The translations under genes and the position numbers were made by a program. 64,000 nt of DNA. Source: Streptococcus oralis subsp. dentisani. GTDB lineage: Bacteria; Bacillota; Bacilli; Lactobacillales; Streptococcaceae. This document shows, one piece after another, positions 1 to 9,038 of this stretch (its first letter is position 1; every line of letters begins with the position of its first letter). The notes beneath the pieces are model-generated. The model was not told the origin of the DNA. It saw only the letters and a list, made by a program, of their open reading frames with translations, and made no database searches. The stretch spans positions 1-64,000 of the forward strand of contig NZ_NCUW01000029.1 in the NCBI RefSeq assembly GCF_002096335.1. Direction: 5' to 3'.

Positions 1-3000
1 CCTTATCTGCCACAAATCCAGTTACTACTGGTGTACCTTCTTGTGCCAATTCTTTCGTAGCTGGTGTCCATGGAGTGAAAGTCTTTTCTCCAGTAACAGC
101 ATTTACCTTACCTGTACGTGTGAAGGTTGCTTCTTGAGTTACTGGGGCTTTCAGAGCTGGACGACCTTCTGGTTTACCATCTGCGTATTGGTACTTGATC
201 GTACGAGTAACCTTGTTGTTCAGCTCAGCTGGATTCGTATTGTCATCCAAGCGAGGAGTTACAACAACTGTCCATGTTTGATCTTGTGTTTTATCTTTAT
301 CAAACGTCTGACCATTTGGTTGAGTGAAACCATCACTTACAAGTGTGTAACCAGCTTGTTTCAATTGTTCGATACGAGCTACTGTTGAGTAAGATACTGG
401 TTCACCTGACTTACCAGTCACAGAGTCTGTGTAAAGAGTCTTAACTGGCACACCGTTCTTACCATCTGTTACGTACTTGATAGAGCCGCGTTGCTCATCC
501 AAGTTATACTTGACAACCTCTTTTGAATCAGGAGAAGTAGGAGTTACAGTGATAAGCGGAACTGATGCTCTATCTGGAGTAAATCCTGTAATGCCAGGAG
601 AAGGCACTTCTGGAAGAGTTCCACTTCGTCTGCTCCAAGCGCCTGGAGTTTCAACACCTGTCACTTTGTTCACAGAGACTTGTCTATTAAATGATGCTGG
701 TTGAGTGACAGTAGGAGGAAGCGCTGGACGTCCTTCTGTTACACCATCACCATATTGATATTCAATAGTACGAAGAACTTGTTTTGTCTCGCTTCTTGTC
801 TCAATACGTGGAGTTAGGACAACTTCCCATGTTTGATCTACATTATTATTGCTGTCAAATCTTTGACCTCCAGCTTTAGTAAAGCCGTCGCTAACAAGAT
901 CGTACCCTTGTTGCTTGAATTCATTGATTTTATCAGTTGTTGTGTAGTTTACAGGTGTATCTGATTGGCCTGATACGTTATCTGTGTGGAGCGTTTTAGC
1001 TGGAACACCGTTTCTACCATCTGTACGGTAAACGATAGTTCCTCGTTGAGTAGCCGGTGCATAGCTTACAATTTCACGCCAGCTTGGATCTGTTGGTGAA
1101 ACAGAAGCTGAATTTACACGTGGTTTACTTGGTGTAAAGCCTGCTACTTCTGGGCTGTCAACTGCACCCACAGTTTGACGACTTGGTGTCCAATTGCCGT
1201 ATGTCTTTTGACCAGTCACTGGGTCTTCTGACACTTGACGAGTAAATTGTACTGTTTGCTCAACCGGTTGTGGAAGTGCTGGACGATTTCTAGTCACACC
1301 GTCTTCATATTCGTAAGCGACTGTACGAGTAACATCCTTAGTTTCAGTTGTTACTTTCGGATTATTCTTACGGTATGAAACGATTTCACGCCAGCTTGGG
1401 TCTGTTGGCGAAACAGAGGCTGAATTTACACGAGTTTTATTTGGTGTAAAGCCTTTAATTGCTGGTGTATCAACCGCATCTACAGTTTGACGACTTGGTG
1501 TCCAATTGCCGTATGTCTTTTTACCAGTCGCTGGGTCTTCTGACACTTGACGAGTAAATTGTACATTTTGTTGTACTTCACGTGGAAGAGCTGGACGACC
1601 TGAAGTCACACCATCTTCGTATTCGTAAACTACTGTACGAGTGACGTCTTTTGTTTCAGTTGTTACTCTTGGCGCAATCTTGTCATAGTATACTGTTACA
1701 TCACTTGGGGTAGAACCTGGATTTACTGTAAGCCCTGGAACTGTCGCTACATCTGGTGTATATCCTGGTACATTTAGAGAATCTACAGGCGCAAAATTCT
1801 TAGATGAAGGGCTCCATGGACCTGGTCTACCACCTGTCACAGTACGAGTGAACTCAGCTGTTTGAGTGTAAGCTGGCGGAAGTGTCGGTCCTGTCACACC
1901 TGGTTTATATTTATAATAAATAGTACGAGTGACTGTCTTCTTTTCTGTCTTCGTATCAGTTGCACCTCTACGATAAACGTAGGTTACAGTACCGTTTGTT
2001 CCCCAGTCAGCAAGAGTTCCTGAAGGTGGCAAGCTACCTCTCTTCATTCCAATGAAACCATAGCCAGGGATTGATTTTTGTTCAGTAGTATAAGCCTTAC
2101 CTTTAAAGGCACCTTGTGGGTAGGTTACTGTACCTTCTGCAAGTTCTCGACCTTGCTCATCTTCATAACGTACATCGACAGAGGCACTTTGATAGAAGTC
2201 AAAACGCTTGATTTGGAACTGTTGCAAGTTCTTGTAGTTACCAGTCGTCGCTGTAACCACCATGGACATCAATTGTTCTGGAGTGGAAACTTTCTTCTTC
2301 CATTGCTTGATACCAAGATTACTTTCGTAAGAGACAGTTAATTCCTTGGTTACACCGTCATACTGGATAGCAAATCTGTGGAAACGACCATCTAGGTCAC
2401 TTGAGTCTAGACGTTGAGCACTACCAGCGTCTGTCTCAGCCCACCAGCGCTCATATGTGCCACTAGGTCCGAAGAGACCACGAGCACCAGGAACTTGTTT
2501 ATGAGTGGTATTTACCCAAGCACCGAACTGTCCCAGACGAGGATCTTCAGCCCAACCATATTGGAAAGAGTCGGTATTGCTAGTGTCAAAACGATTACCT
2601 TTTGGCGGTGTGTGGACGTTCCAGAAAGTATCCAGTTTGAAACCATTTGCGTTACGCAAACCACCGATACCAAGGTTACCACCATCAGCACCTAGGTCTG
2701 TTGTATTCCCTGTGTGGAAGGCAAAACCGATACCATCGGCACCATAACGTTCCTGCGTCTTGCTACCTAGGTTAACCCCACCAGTCAGCTTAAAGCTTTG
2801 GTTCATATTGATCTTACTCTTCAGACTGAAGTTACCTGTCTTAGAGTTTTCATCTGGAGTAAGGGTTACGATACCATCGTATGAATTATAGGTAGCTGAA
2901 CCATTCAATCTAAAGTAATCAAGGAAGTTTTCCTTTGTTACAGTTGTTTTCCCTGTTTGTGGGTCAAACGAACGGAAGCCGCTTTCTCCAGATTTACGGA

Positions 3001-3640
3001 AGTCAGCATAACCTTTATCTACTTCGCGTTGAGCAGCAGCCAATGTAGAATTTGCTTCGCTTCGTGCTACAGCAGTTGAATTTTGACCAGCAGTTGCCAA
3101 ACTAGCAGCCTGACTAGTTGCTTTTTCAATTGAAGACTTGCCAGATTCTGCAGTAGTAGATTCTGCTACAGTTTCAGATGAAGAAGCAGTTGATGCCGCT
3201 ACAGATGTAGCTTCAGACTTAACTGCAGAAGCAGCTGATTGGCTATTTGCAACTGAAGCTTCAGATACTTGTGAAGTTGCTTCTTTTAAAGCAGCCTCGC
3301 TCTTTGAAGCCACTTCTGGTTTCACAGCTTTATCCGCCACTTGGCTAGATGGGGTTTCAGAACTTGCTACAGTTTCTGCGGCTGAAGTAGCATCTGCAGC
3401 AGACTTAGAAGTATCTGGACCTGATTTCCCCTCCGATTCTGGTACAGTCTCCTTCTTCTCTGTAGAAGTGCTTGGGGAATCTGTTTTAGCCAGTGTGTTG
3501 GCTGCAACAGCGTTCCCGCCCAAGAACATGAAAGCTGCGACGGCTACGGAAGCCACACCTACATTAAACTTACGCACTGAGTATCGAAGTCGTTTCTCAG
3601 CACTCGCTCTGTGTAATCTGCGTCGCGCATTTTTATCCAT
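1..3640 (-). CDS. Large YSVRK-signal surface adhesin, lectin-like and mucin-binding-type repeats (partial, C-terminus off window)
   Basis: An open frame of 1213 codons runs from ATG 3638-3640 to the left edge, so the wall-anchor end is not seen. The start has AAGGAG upstream. Residues 20-35 (RYSVRKFNVGVASVAV) are a YSIRK-type signal, followed by a hydrophobic stretch ending near AVAA. About 100 residues of Ser/Ala/Glu/Thr-rich low complexity follow. Next is an L-type-lectin-like domain containing ADGIGFAFHTG. The rest is alternating beta-rich repeats: modules with VTRTVxYEYEDGVT, GRPALP and FTRQVSEDP, and modules with YRTDGRNGVPAKTLHTD, which resemble streptococcal mucin-binding-type repeats. 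Role inferred: cell-wall anchored adhesin binding host glycans. The LPXTG motif is expected beyond the window. Signal and lectin-like region are seen; the ligand is unknown. Confidence 0.85.
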   Translation of the reverse strand, partial: MDKNARRRLHRASAEKRLRYSVRKFNVGVASVAVAAFMFLGGNAVAANTLAKTDSPSTSTEKKETVPESEGKSGPDTSKSAADATSAAETVASSETPSSQVADKAVKPEVASKSEAALKEATSQVSEASVANSQSAASAVKSEATSVAASTASSSETVAESTTAESGKSSIEKATSQAASLATAGQNSTAVARSEANSTLAAAQREVDKGYADFRKSGESGFRSFDPQTGKTTVTKENFLDYFRLNGSATYNSYDGIVTLTPDENSKTGNFSLKSKINMNQSFKLTGGVNLGSKTQERYGADGIGFAFHTGNTTDLGADGGNLGIGGLRNANGFKLDTFWNVHTPPKGNRFDTSNTDSFQYGWAEDPRLGQFGAWVNTTHKQVPGARGLFGPSGTYERWWAETDAGSAQRLDSSDLDGRFHRFAIQYDGVTKELTVSYESNLGIKQWKKKVSTPEQLMSMVVTATTGNYKNLQQFQIKRFDFYQSASVDVRYEDEQGRELAEGTVTYPQGAFKGKAYTTEQKSIPGYGFIGMKRGSLPPSGTLADWGTNGTVTYVYRRGATDTKTEKKTVTRTIYYKYKPGVTGPTLPPAYTQTAEFTRTVTGGRPGPWSPSSKNFAPVDSLNVPGYTPDVATVPGLTVNPGSTPSDVTVYYDKIAPRVTTETKDVTRTVVYEYEDGVTSGRPALPREVQQNVQFTRQVSEDPATGKKTYGNWTPSRQTVDAVDTPAIKGFTPNKTRVNSASVSPTDPSWREIVSYRKNNPKVTTETKDVTRTVAYEYEDGVTRNRPALPQPVEQTVQFTRQVSEDPVTGQKTYGNWTPSRQTVGAVDSPEVAGFTPSKPRVNSASVSPTDPSWREIVSYAPATQRGTIVYRTDGRNGVPAKTLHTDNVSGQSDTPVNYTTTDKINEFKQQGYDLVSDGFTKAGGQRFDSNNNVDQTWEVVLTPRIETRSETKQVLRTIEYQYGDGVTEGRPALPPTVTQPASFNRQVSVNKVTGVETPGAWSRRSGTLPEVPSPGITGFTPDRASVPLITVTPTSPDSKEVVKYNLDEQRGSIKYVTDGKNGVPVKTLYTDSVTGKSGEPVSYSTVARIEQLKQAGYTLVSDGFTQPNGQTFDKDKTQDQTWTVVVTPRLDDNTNPAELNNKVTRTIKYQYADGKPEGRPALKAPVTQEATFTRTGKVNAVTGEKTFTPWTPATKELAQEGTPVVTGFVADK
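1052..1675 (-). repeat. Two tandem 312-bp (104-aa) adhesin repeats
   Basis: Inside the adhesin, two adjacent copies with a period of 312 bp (matching anchors at 1661 and 1349) encode near-identical modules with TTETKDVTRTV, YEYEDGVT, QVSEDP, YGNWTPSRQTV and SPTDPSWREIVSY. A second module type (TDGxNGVP ... LVSDGFT) occurs twice further left, at about 795-1050 and 240-490. The near-identity suggests copy number can change by recombination. Boundaries are approximate. Confidence 0.75.
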
Positions 3641-3774
3641 GAACGTTTCTCCTTGTTTTAAATATAGTCCAACCACCTACTATGCAATATTCTAATCATT
3701 CGATGTTTTAAACATATAATAATATGTGGTTGTTGATTATAATGCCAAAGTTTTGACATCAAACCATACTCATC

Positions 3775-3803
3775 ATTATACCCGTTTTTTCCCATTATAT
3801 CAA
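3775..3803 (-). promoter_or_regulatory. Promoter of the surface adhesin gene
   Basis: On the minus strand TTGATA (3798-3803), a 17-bp spacer and a consensus TATAAT (3775-3780). It lies about 135 bp upstream of the adhesin ATG, leaving a long AT-rich 5' UTR. Confidence 0.7.
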
Positions 3804-3904
3804 GAGTTTTGCTATTTTATTTTCCATTGTAACGAAAGTGTAACATCGTGTTGCAAACTTCTAAATGCATGTTTTATACCCAAAAATGCATAATCCTTAT
3901 TTCT

Positions 3905-4090
3905 TCAAAAATGACCTGTCTGCTTCTTGCTACAAAAATCGAAAAGAAACGACCTTCCGAGGCAAAAGAAAGCCCAGTCTAGCCACTGGTTAAAGCACTT
4001 AACTCTAGCGCTCTTCTCACTTTTGTATACAAAACCGAAACGATCTTCTCCAAAATCACTCTTTTTAATCCAGACATCATGAGCCAACAT
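3905..4090 (-). CDS. Possible small hypothetical protein (61 aa)
   Basis: ATG at 4088-4090 preceded by TTGGAG with about 5 nt spacing; 61 codons (MLAHDVWIKKSDFGEDRFGF...). The product is rich in Phe, Lys and Trp, with a short hydrophobic patch (WAFFCLGRSFLFDF). It has no recognisable domain and lies alone between the adhesin promoter and a decayed gene. It could equally be a remnant or a chance frame; the ribosome site is the only positive argument. Confidence 0.25.
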   Translation of the reverse strand: MLAHDVWIKKSDFGEDRFGFVYKSEKSARVKCFNQWLDWAFFCLGRSFLFDFCSKKQTGHF

Positions 4091-4184
4091 CTATCTCCAA
4101 GGCTTCCGACAGGGGCAATTTATTTCCATTTTTCTAATAATTTAAAATATTTAGACTTTTTGACTGGACTAGAAAAGACTAAAA

Positions 4185-4211
4185 GAAAAACTCACCCAAC
4201 AAAAGGTGAGA
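4185..4211 (-). terminator. Intrinsic terminator after the decayed gene
   Basis: Stem CTCACC (4191-4196) / GGTGAG (4205-4210). On the minus strand it is followed by a T-rich tract. It would end the 5.3-4.2 kb transcript. Confidence 0.55.
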
Positions 4212-4237
4212 CAAAAACAAGACTGAAGTTCTAAGAA

Positions 4238-4621
4238 TCAAATAGTTTCTTTCTGCAAGGTTTGAATGATAAGGAACCATTTTTTTAATTGATAGTCTGC
4301 ATTTAGCATGAATAATCTGTGAGGCACAAAATAAATCAACAAGGGTAAGAAGTAGACAATCAAAAAAGGACGTTCTACATCAAGAAAATAATATCTATCC
4401 TCTGTTTTTAGTATGCGATATCGAAGGTTTTTTAGCCAAGGGCTCTATTTCAGCTTTTTTAAACATTTATATAATACCTTTCGTAACGTCAAATAAAGCG
4501 AGAATTCATCCGTTTTAAAACGTTGATAAAGATTCGTTTTCCTAGCGTAATCTAATCGTACTTGCACTTGCTGAAGAAGGTTTTGCTCCCCTGTTTCCTA
4601 TAGTAATAGAGTCTCACTCAT
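4238..4621 (-). pseudogene. Decayed small membrane-protein gene with two in-frame stops
   Basis: One continuous frame from ATG 4619-4621 to TGA 4238-4240 (128 codons) is interrupted by TAG at codon 8 and again after residues KKLK. Between and after the stops it keeps protein-like sequence: QVQVRLDYARKTNLYQRF, then SPWLKNLRYRILKTEDRYYF, a hydrophobic helix around FLIVYFLPLLIYFVP, and HRLFMLNADYQLKKWFLI. This looks like a DUF443-type (tandem five-TM) family remnant, a call from memory. Its ATG overlaps the stop of the upstream gene (ATGAGTGA), so it was once translationally coupled to it. The reading frame is otherwise unshifted, so only point mutations have inactivated it. Readthrough is unlikely with two stops. 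Confidence 0.7.
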
Positions 4622-5285
4622 ATTTCTTCTCCTTGTCTTCTACAAATACCACTTTCCCTTGTTCATACTTCCGCACGGCTAACAACCAGCGGATGGGATT
4701 GTTTTGGAATAAGAAAAGGTACAACAAGGCAGGAAAGAGACCTATCAATAATGAAAATAAAATTTGTGCGTCAAATTTCTCCTGCTTTATAAATGAATTT
4801 ATAATATTTAGTATGGTAGCAATTCCTATAAATGCTAAAAATAGAATTACTAACTGTATTATTAGAAAAACTATCATTTTCCCAAACGTCGCTTTTTTCT
4901 TGCTGAAATTGTCCCAAATCAGATTTGAATCAACGGCTTTCGCAAACTGTTGAGGACTTGCCCCCTGAACCTGCTTCACTTCTTTATACAAGGCCTCTTC
5001 CATCATCCATATAAAGCCAAAGCAGACAAAGAAGTGGGTAGCGATATAAGGCGGAACCATCCAACTACTGTATCGAAAACCTGAAAAAGCTGGTATAGCT
5101 ACCATTCCCCCTATTAAACCTATGAAGATAAAAACCAACATCAAAGGAATAATAGCCTTATTGGTCTTCCTAGCCCCTTCCGTATTTAACAAGACACTCT
5201 TATCGGCTACCAGAGCCTCTTTTGTTCGCGTGTTATAGTAAACGGCCTTATCACCGCTCTGTCCAATAAAAATTATTTTTCTCAC
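4614..5285 (-). CDS. Multi-pass membrane protein of unknown function (223 aa)
   Basis: A short soluble N-terminus (residues 1-40, including GDKAVYYNTRTKEALVADKS) precedes about five hydrophobic helices, near residues 45-68, 78-95, 135-165 and 180-205. The C-terminus is charged (VRKYEQGKVVFVEDKEKKYE). The stop overlaps the start of the decayed downstream gene by the ATGA arrangement, so the two were a coupled pair. I do not recognise a catalytic motif. The coupled remnant suggests both come from a duplicated five-TM membrane family, but function is unknown. It lies 108 bp downstream of cls on the same strand and may be read through from it. Confidence 0.7.
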   Translation of the reverse strand: MRKIIFIGQSGDKAVYYNTRTKEALVADKSVLLNTEGARKTNKAIIPLMLVFIFIGLIGGMVAIPAFSGFRYSSWMVPPYIATHFFVCFGFIWMMEEALYKEVKQVQGASPQQFAKAVDSNLIWDNFSKKKATFGKMIVFLIIQLVILFLAFIGIATILNIINSFIKQEKFDAQILFSLLIGLFPALLYLFLFQNNPIRWLLAVRKYEQGKVVFVEDKEKKYE

Positions 5286-5393
5286 CTTTTATCTCTCTTT
5301 CATTCCTGCACCAAAGATGATTTTGCCTACTAACAGCTTCGTTAGCTGTCTAGGGCTGTTATTAGTCACATCAAACACCTTTAACATGACCTC

Positions 5394-6926
5394 TTATAAC
5401 ATCGGCGCAAACAACTGGACAATTTCCTTAATGAGGCTTTGGTACCAACTTGTTTTTATTGTGTGCGGATAGATTTCTCGAGAAACTTTAAAAATCTCTT
5501 CGAAGTCCTTCTCAATATCTATGATGGACTGTGTTCTATAAAGTAAAACGGCATTTTCATAGTGGTGAAGCAAGCTGCGATAGTCAAAATTGATGGTTCC
5601 CACTGTTGCTGCTTCTCCATCGACAAGCATTTGCTTGCTATGAAGAAATCCGGGACTGTACTCATAAATGCGAACTCCCGCAGATAGCAAATCTGGATAG
5701 GCTCCGCGAGTAACCAATTGGATGACCTTCTTATCTGGGATATATGGCGTCACAATTCGCACATCTACCCCTCTCAGAGCTGCATTTTTGATACTTTCAG
5801 TCAGATCATAGTCAGCAATCAGATAAGGAGTCGTGATATAGACATAATCTGTAGCTTGATTGATAAGGTTTTGATAGACCGTTTTCCCAACCTGGGATCG
5901 GTAGATAGGTTTTGGCCCACTACTATAGGGAATGCAAAGTCCCATCCCATCTTTGGGTTGATTCTCGAGATGGTATTGATCAAAATCACTAATCTCTCCA
6001 CGGTTGATATACCAAGTGGATAAAAAGAATCTGGTAAAAGCCTTTACAGCCGACCCATCCAACCGAATACCGCTATCCTTCCAATAACCAAAGCGTTCGA
6101 TATGGTTGATGTACTCATCTGCCAGATTGACACCACCTGTATAGGCAATCTGCCCATCGATAATCATGATTTTACGGTGATCACGGTTGTTATAGGCGAC
6201 GGTCAAGCGTGGAATCACCTTGTTAAATTTATGGGCTTCAATCCCTCGTCCACGAAGCTGGATGGTATAATCTCCAGGCAGGGTAGCCATACAACCAATG
6301 TCATCATAGAGGAGTTTGACTTCTATTCCTTGAGCAGCCTTTTCTTCCAAAATCTCTAAAATGCTGTTCCACATCAAGCCTTCTTCGATGATGTAGTATT
6401 CGAGAAAGATAAATTTCTCAGCTTTCTTGAGGTCCTCTAGCATCCGACACCACATACTTTCACCAGAGGCAAAAAATTGTGTATCCGTTCGATCATAGAC
6501 ATCTGCGTTCGTATCCATACTGAGGAGGGATTTGATGACGCCATAAGCAGACTTGTCTTGTTCTTTTAATTCCAAACGGAGGGCTCTGCTATTGTCCTCT
6601 CGGTCAACCATTGATTGAAGTTGCTTTAACTGCTTGAGCTCTTTTTTAGATAGACGGCGTTCTCCAAACATGATATAAAGTAGGGGACCAAATACTGGAA
6701 CAAAGGCTACTAACAGCCATGTCACCTTGCTTTCCGGATTCATAGAACGATTGACAATCGATACAATAGTCGCCAGACTCACCAAAATAACTAGGATAAT
6801 CCAGAGAATCGGAGCCATTCGACCTAGATAGAGAAACAAACCAAAGACGATAAACAACTCTGCCAACATAATGGTAATACTAAAACCATACTTAGACATG
6901 AGTAGTTGCATTTTTCTAGCTGTCAT
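5394..6926 (-). CDS. cls: Cardiolipin synthase
   Basis: 510 aa, the usual length for bacterial cardiolipin synthases. Two N-terminal membrane helices (about residues 12-32 and 37-57) are followed by the PLDc_N-like stretch VAFVPVFGPLLYIMFGERR. Two phospholipase-D HKD motifs are visible: HRKIMIIDGQIAYTGGVN near residue 250 and HSKQMLVDGEAATVGTINFD near 430. The enzyme condenses two phosphatidylglycerols to cardiolipin plus glycerol at the membrane. Both catalytic His/Lys/Asp sets are intact. Confidence 0.95.
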   Translation of the reverse strand: MTARKMQLLMSKYGFSITIMLAELFIVFGLFLYLGRMAPILWIILVILVSLATIVSIVNRSMNPESKVTWLLVAFVPVFGPLLYIMFGERRLSKKELKQLKQLQSMVDREDNSRALRLELKEQDKSAYGVIKSLLSMDTNADVYDRTDTQFFASGESMWCRMLEDLKKAEKFIFLEYYIIEEGLMWNSILEILEEKAAQGIEVKLLYDDIGCMATLPGDYTIQLRGRGIEAHKFNKVIPRLTVAYNNRDHRKIMIIDGQIAYTGGVNLADEYINHIERFGYWKDSGIRLDGSAVKAFTRFFLSTWYINRGEISDFDQYHLENQPKDGMGLCIPYSSGPKPIYRSQVGKTVYQNLINQATDYVYITTPYLIADYDLTESIKNAALRGVDVRIVTPYIPDKKVIQLVTRGAYPDLLSAGVRIYEYSPGFLHSKQMLVDGEAATVGTINFDYRSLLHHYENAVLLYRTQSIIDIEKDFEEIFKVSREIYPHTIKTSWYQSLIKEIVQLFAPML

Positions 6927-7093
6927 AATCCCCTTCCTTTTCTAACGTTCTCCCTCACCGCTTGATAAACGAATCTTTCTACTAGTATACCTCAGTTCAG
7001 GGGGAGATGGCAACCGTTTACTCTTGATACAGCAAACTAGTTTTAAATGCAAATAATTATATAGCTACAATTTCCTGCCCTACATCATGCCAA

Positions 7094-7120
7094 AAAGAAC
7101 TACCAAAATGATAGTTCTTT
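7094..7120 (-). terminator. Terminator of the alcohol dehydrogenase gene
   Basis: Stem AAAGAACTA (7094-7102) / TAGTTCTTT (7112-7120), followed on the minus strand by a T run. Confidence 0.6.
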
Positions 7121-7154
7121 CCAGCATTATTTAACTTCTTTTTCATTTTAAAAA

Positions 7155-8306
7155 TTAGAAGAGTTCTTTGTAGAAGGCAATAGTTTCTTCTAAGGTTGGC
7201 ATAAATGGATTTCCTGGTGCACAAGCATCGATCAAGGCATTCTTAGAAAGGTAGTCAAAGTCAAAGTCTTTTTCTTGGATACCGAGTTCAGTGAGTTTCT
7301 TCGGAATGCCTACTGTTTCAGACAATTTTTCAATCTCAGCGATAGCGTAGGCAGCACATTCTTCATCAGTTTTCCCTTCAACATGAAGACCCAAGGCCTT
7401 GGCTACATTGCGGAAAGCTTCTGGTACGCGTTTGGCATTTTCACGTTCTACAACTGGAAGAAGCATGGCACAGCAGACACCGTGCGGTAAATTATACACT
7501 GCACCGAGCTGGTGAGCCATTGAGTGAACGTAGCCCAAACCAGCATTGTTAAAGCTCATACCACCGAGGAAGATAGCATTGACCATCGCCTCACGCGCTT
7601 CAATATCATGGCCATTTGCTACGGCACGAGGGAGGTACTCCTTGATGAGTTCAATGGCTCCGATAGATAGTTTCTTGGTTACATCATAGGCACCCGGTGT
7701 TACCAAGGCTTCGACAGCGTGGGTAAGAGCGTCCATACCTGTTGCTGCTGTCAATCCTTTCGGTTTTGAAAGCATGAGTTCTGGATCATTGACAGAGATG
7801 AGGGCCAAGCTGTTCTTATCTACCATTACCATCTTGACTTTGCGTTCTTCGTCAGTAATCACATAGTTGATAGTGATTTCTGCAGAAGTTCCAGCTGTTG
7901 TATTGATCGCAACCACTGGCAACCCTTTTTTAGCAGACTTGTGAAGACCTTCGTAGTCCTGCGGTTTTCCACCATTTGTCGCAATGATAGAGATACAACT
8001 AGCCGCATCCTGAGGAGATCCTCCCCCAAGACTAATGATGAAGTCACAACCATGCTCTTTCAAAGCAGCTACTCCGTCTGTGACGTTCTTGCAAGTCGGA
8101 TTTGGCTCCACATCGCTAAAGATCACATATTCGATCCCTTCAGCATCTAATGGTTTTAGAACTTTAGGTAAAATGTCACTGCCTTCGATGAACTTATCTG
8201 TTACCAAGAGGGCCTTCTTATACCCCAGTTCCTTAATATACGGACCTACTTCATTTACAACACCTTTACCAATAAGGTTAACTGATGGAACGTAAAATGT
8301 AGCCAT
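7155..8306 (-). CDS. Iron-containing (group III) alcohol dehydrogenase
   Basis: 383 aa. NAD(P)-binding GGGSPQDAA near residue 97 and the metal-binding stretch: Asp and His in GMDALTHAVEAL, then the two histidines of GLGYVHSMAHQLGAVYNLPHG. These are the ligands of Fe-dependent alcohol dehydrogenases that reduce short aldehydes to alcohols with NADH, in fermentation or 1,2-propanediol formation. It is monocistronic: own promoter at 8352-8380, own terminator at 7094-7120. Promoter architecture (palindrome plus cre-like site) points to redox and carbon control. The exact substrate cannot be read from sequence; a fucO-like role is one option. Confidence 0.93.
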   Translation of the reverse strand: MATFYVPSVNLIGKGVVNEVGPYIKELGYKKALLVTDKFIEGSDILPKVLKPLDAEGIEYVIFSDVEPNPTCKNVTDGVAALKEHGCDFIISLGGGSPQDAASCISIIATNGGKPQDYEGLHKSAKKGLPVVAINTTAGTSAEITINYVITDEERKVKMVMVDKNSLALISVNDPELMLSKPKGLTAATGMDALTHAVEALVTPGAYDVTKKLSIGAIELIKEYLPRAVANGHDIEAREAMVNAIFLGGMSFNNAGLGYVHSMAHQLGAVYNLPHGVCCAMLLPVVERENAKRVPEAFRNVAKALGLHVEGKTDEECAAYAIAEIEKLSETVGIPKKLTELGIQEKDFDFDYLSKNALIDACAPGNPFMPTLEETIAFYKELF

Positions 8307-8351
8307 ATGCTTTTCCTCCTGCGCCTCTGCGCTATTTGATTATTTACCATA

Positions 8352-8399
8352 AGTATACGATCTTAGTACAAGTTTTACAAATATTTGTAAGCGTTTTAA
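8352..8399 (-). promoter_or_regulatory. adh promoter with a palindromic operator and cre-like site
   Basis: Minus strand: -35 TTGTAA (rc of 8375-8380), 17-bp spacer, -10 TATACT (rc of 8352-8357). A perfect 16-bp palindrome TTACAAATATTTGTAA (8375-8390) covers the -35. A near-cre sequence TTGTAAGCGTTTTAA (8385-8399) overlaps the palindrome; one conserved position (C14) is wrong. A Rex-type NADH/NAD+ repressor and CcpA are the obvious candidates, but the palindrome is not the canonical Rex box. Confidence 0.6.
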
Positions 8400-8440
8400 G
8401 TAAAAAATCAGTAAAGAAGCACTGGTCACGTTTTAAAACA

Positions 8441-8483
8441 AAAAAGTTCCAATAAGACGAATTTCATCTCATCGGAACTTTAA
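8441..8483 (-). terminator. Terminator of the 8492-8947 lipoprotein gene
   Basis: Long stem AAGTTCC ... GGAACTT; on the minus-strand RNA the inner arms also pair when G-U is allowed. A T run follows on the minus strand. Confidence 0.65.
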
Positions 8484-8491
8484 CTTAATCG

Positions 8492-8947
8492 TTATTGCTT
8501 AGTTAGGACGACTCGGTCAGATGCCTCACGATCCATATCATCGATAATCATTTGATTACCATTAACCGTGTAAATTTTGACATCATCACCGATAATGACA
8601 CGTTGATTTTCTGGCTCAAAGCTAACTTGCTTGATTTCATTATCTCCATCTGGCTCGACCTCAGTCCAGGTACCAGTTTTACCTGTTACAACAAGAGTGA
8701 TCTGGTCATTCTCATCTTTTCCAGTATAGGCACCATCGATGTTAGTAGGTTGAGCTACAGCAGTGTCCTGACTTGAGGACGCCTGTGGTTGGCTAGCACT
8801 TGTAGTAGCACTAGAAGATGACTCTTGTTGAGTAGAGGATTGCTGAGCAGATTGCTGGGTAGGTGCTTGTGTCTTAGTTCCACAAGCTGCTAGAAGACTA
8901 AGAATTGCTAGGGAAGCAATAGAAAGTGTGAATGTTTTTATTTTCAT
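8492..8947 (-). CDS. Small lipoprotein with Ser/Gln/Thr-rich linker
   Basis: 151 aa. The signal ends in a lipobox LLAACG (Cys22), so the protein should be lipidated and held outside the membrane. Residues 25-65 are a Gln/Ser/Thr-rich linker. The C-terminal ~85 residues (DGAYTGKDENDQITLVV ... VVLTKQ) look like a small beta-rich domain that I do not recognise. A full-match cre sequence (TGGAATCGTTTCCA, 8981-8994) lies 34 bp upstream of the start, so CcpA control is likely. The gene next to folC on the same strand is a lipoprotein at the same place in pneumococcus, as I recall. Confidence 0.85.
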   Translation of the reverse strand: MKIKTFTLSIASLAILSLLAACGTKTQAPTQQSAQQSSTQQESSSSATTSASQPQASSSQDTAVAQPTNIDGAYTGKDENDQITLVVTGKTGTWTEVEPDGDNEIKQVSFEPENQRVIIGDDVKIYTVNGNQMIIDDMDREASDRVVLTKQ

Positions 8948-8980
8948 AGCGATTTCCTTTCTTTTATGCCCATATTTTGC

Positions 8981-8994
8981 TGGAATCGTTTCCA
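8981..8994 (-). promoter_or_regulatory. cre (CcpA) site upstream of the lipoprotein gene
   Basis: TGGAATCGTTTCCA matches the cre core TGNAANCGNWNNCA, inside a CTGGAA-TCGT-TTCCAG inverted repeat. Confidence 0.6.
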
Positions 8995-9038
8995 GATATT
9001 ACCTCCTGTCCCCAGTATAGCAACTTAAACCTAGAAGG

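Noticed and set aside
3138-3695. 185-aa plus-strand frame over the adhesin signal region
   Set aside because: Antisense to the Ser/Ala/Glu-rich N-terminus of the adhesin; low-complexity codons make open complementary frames.
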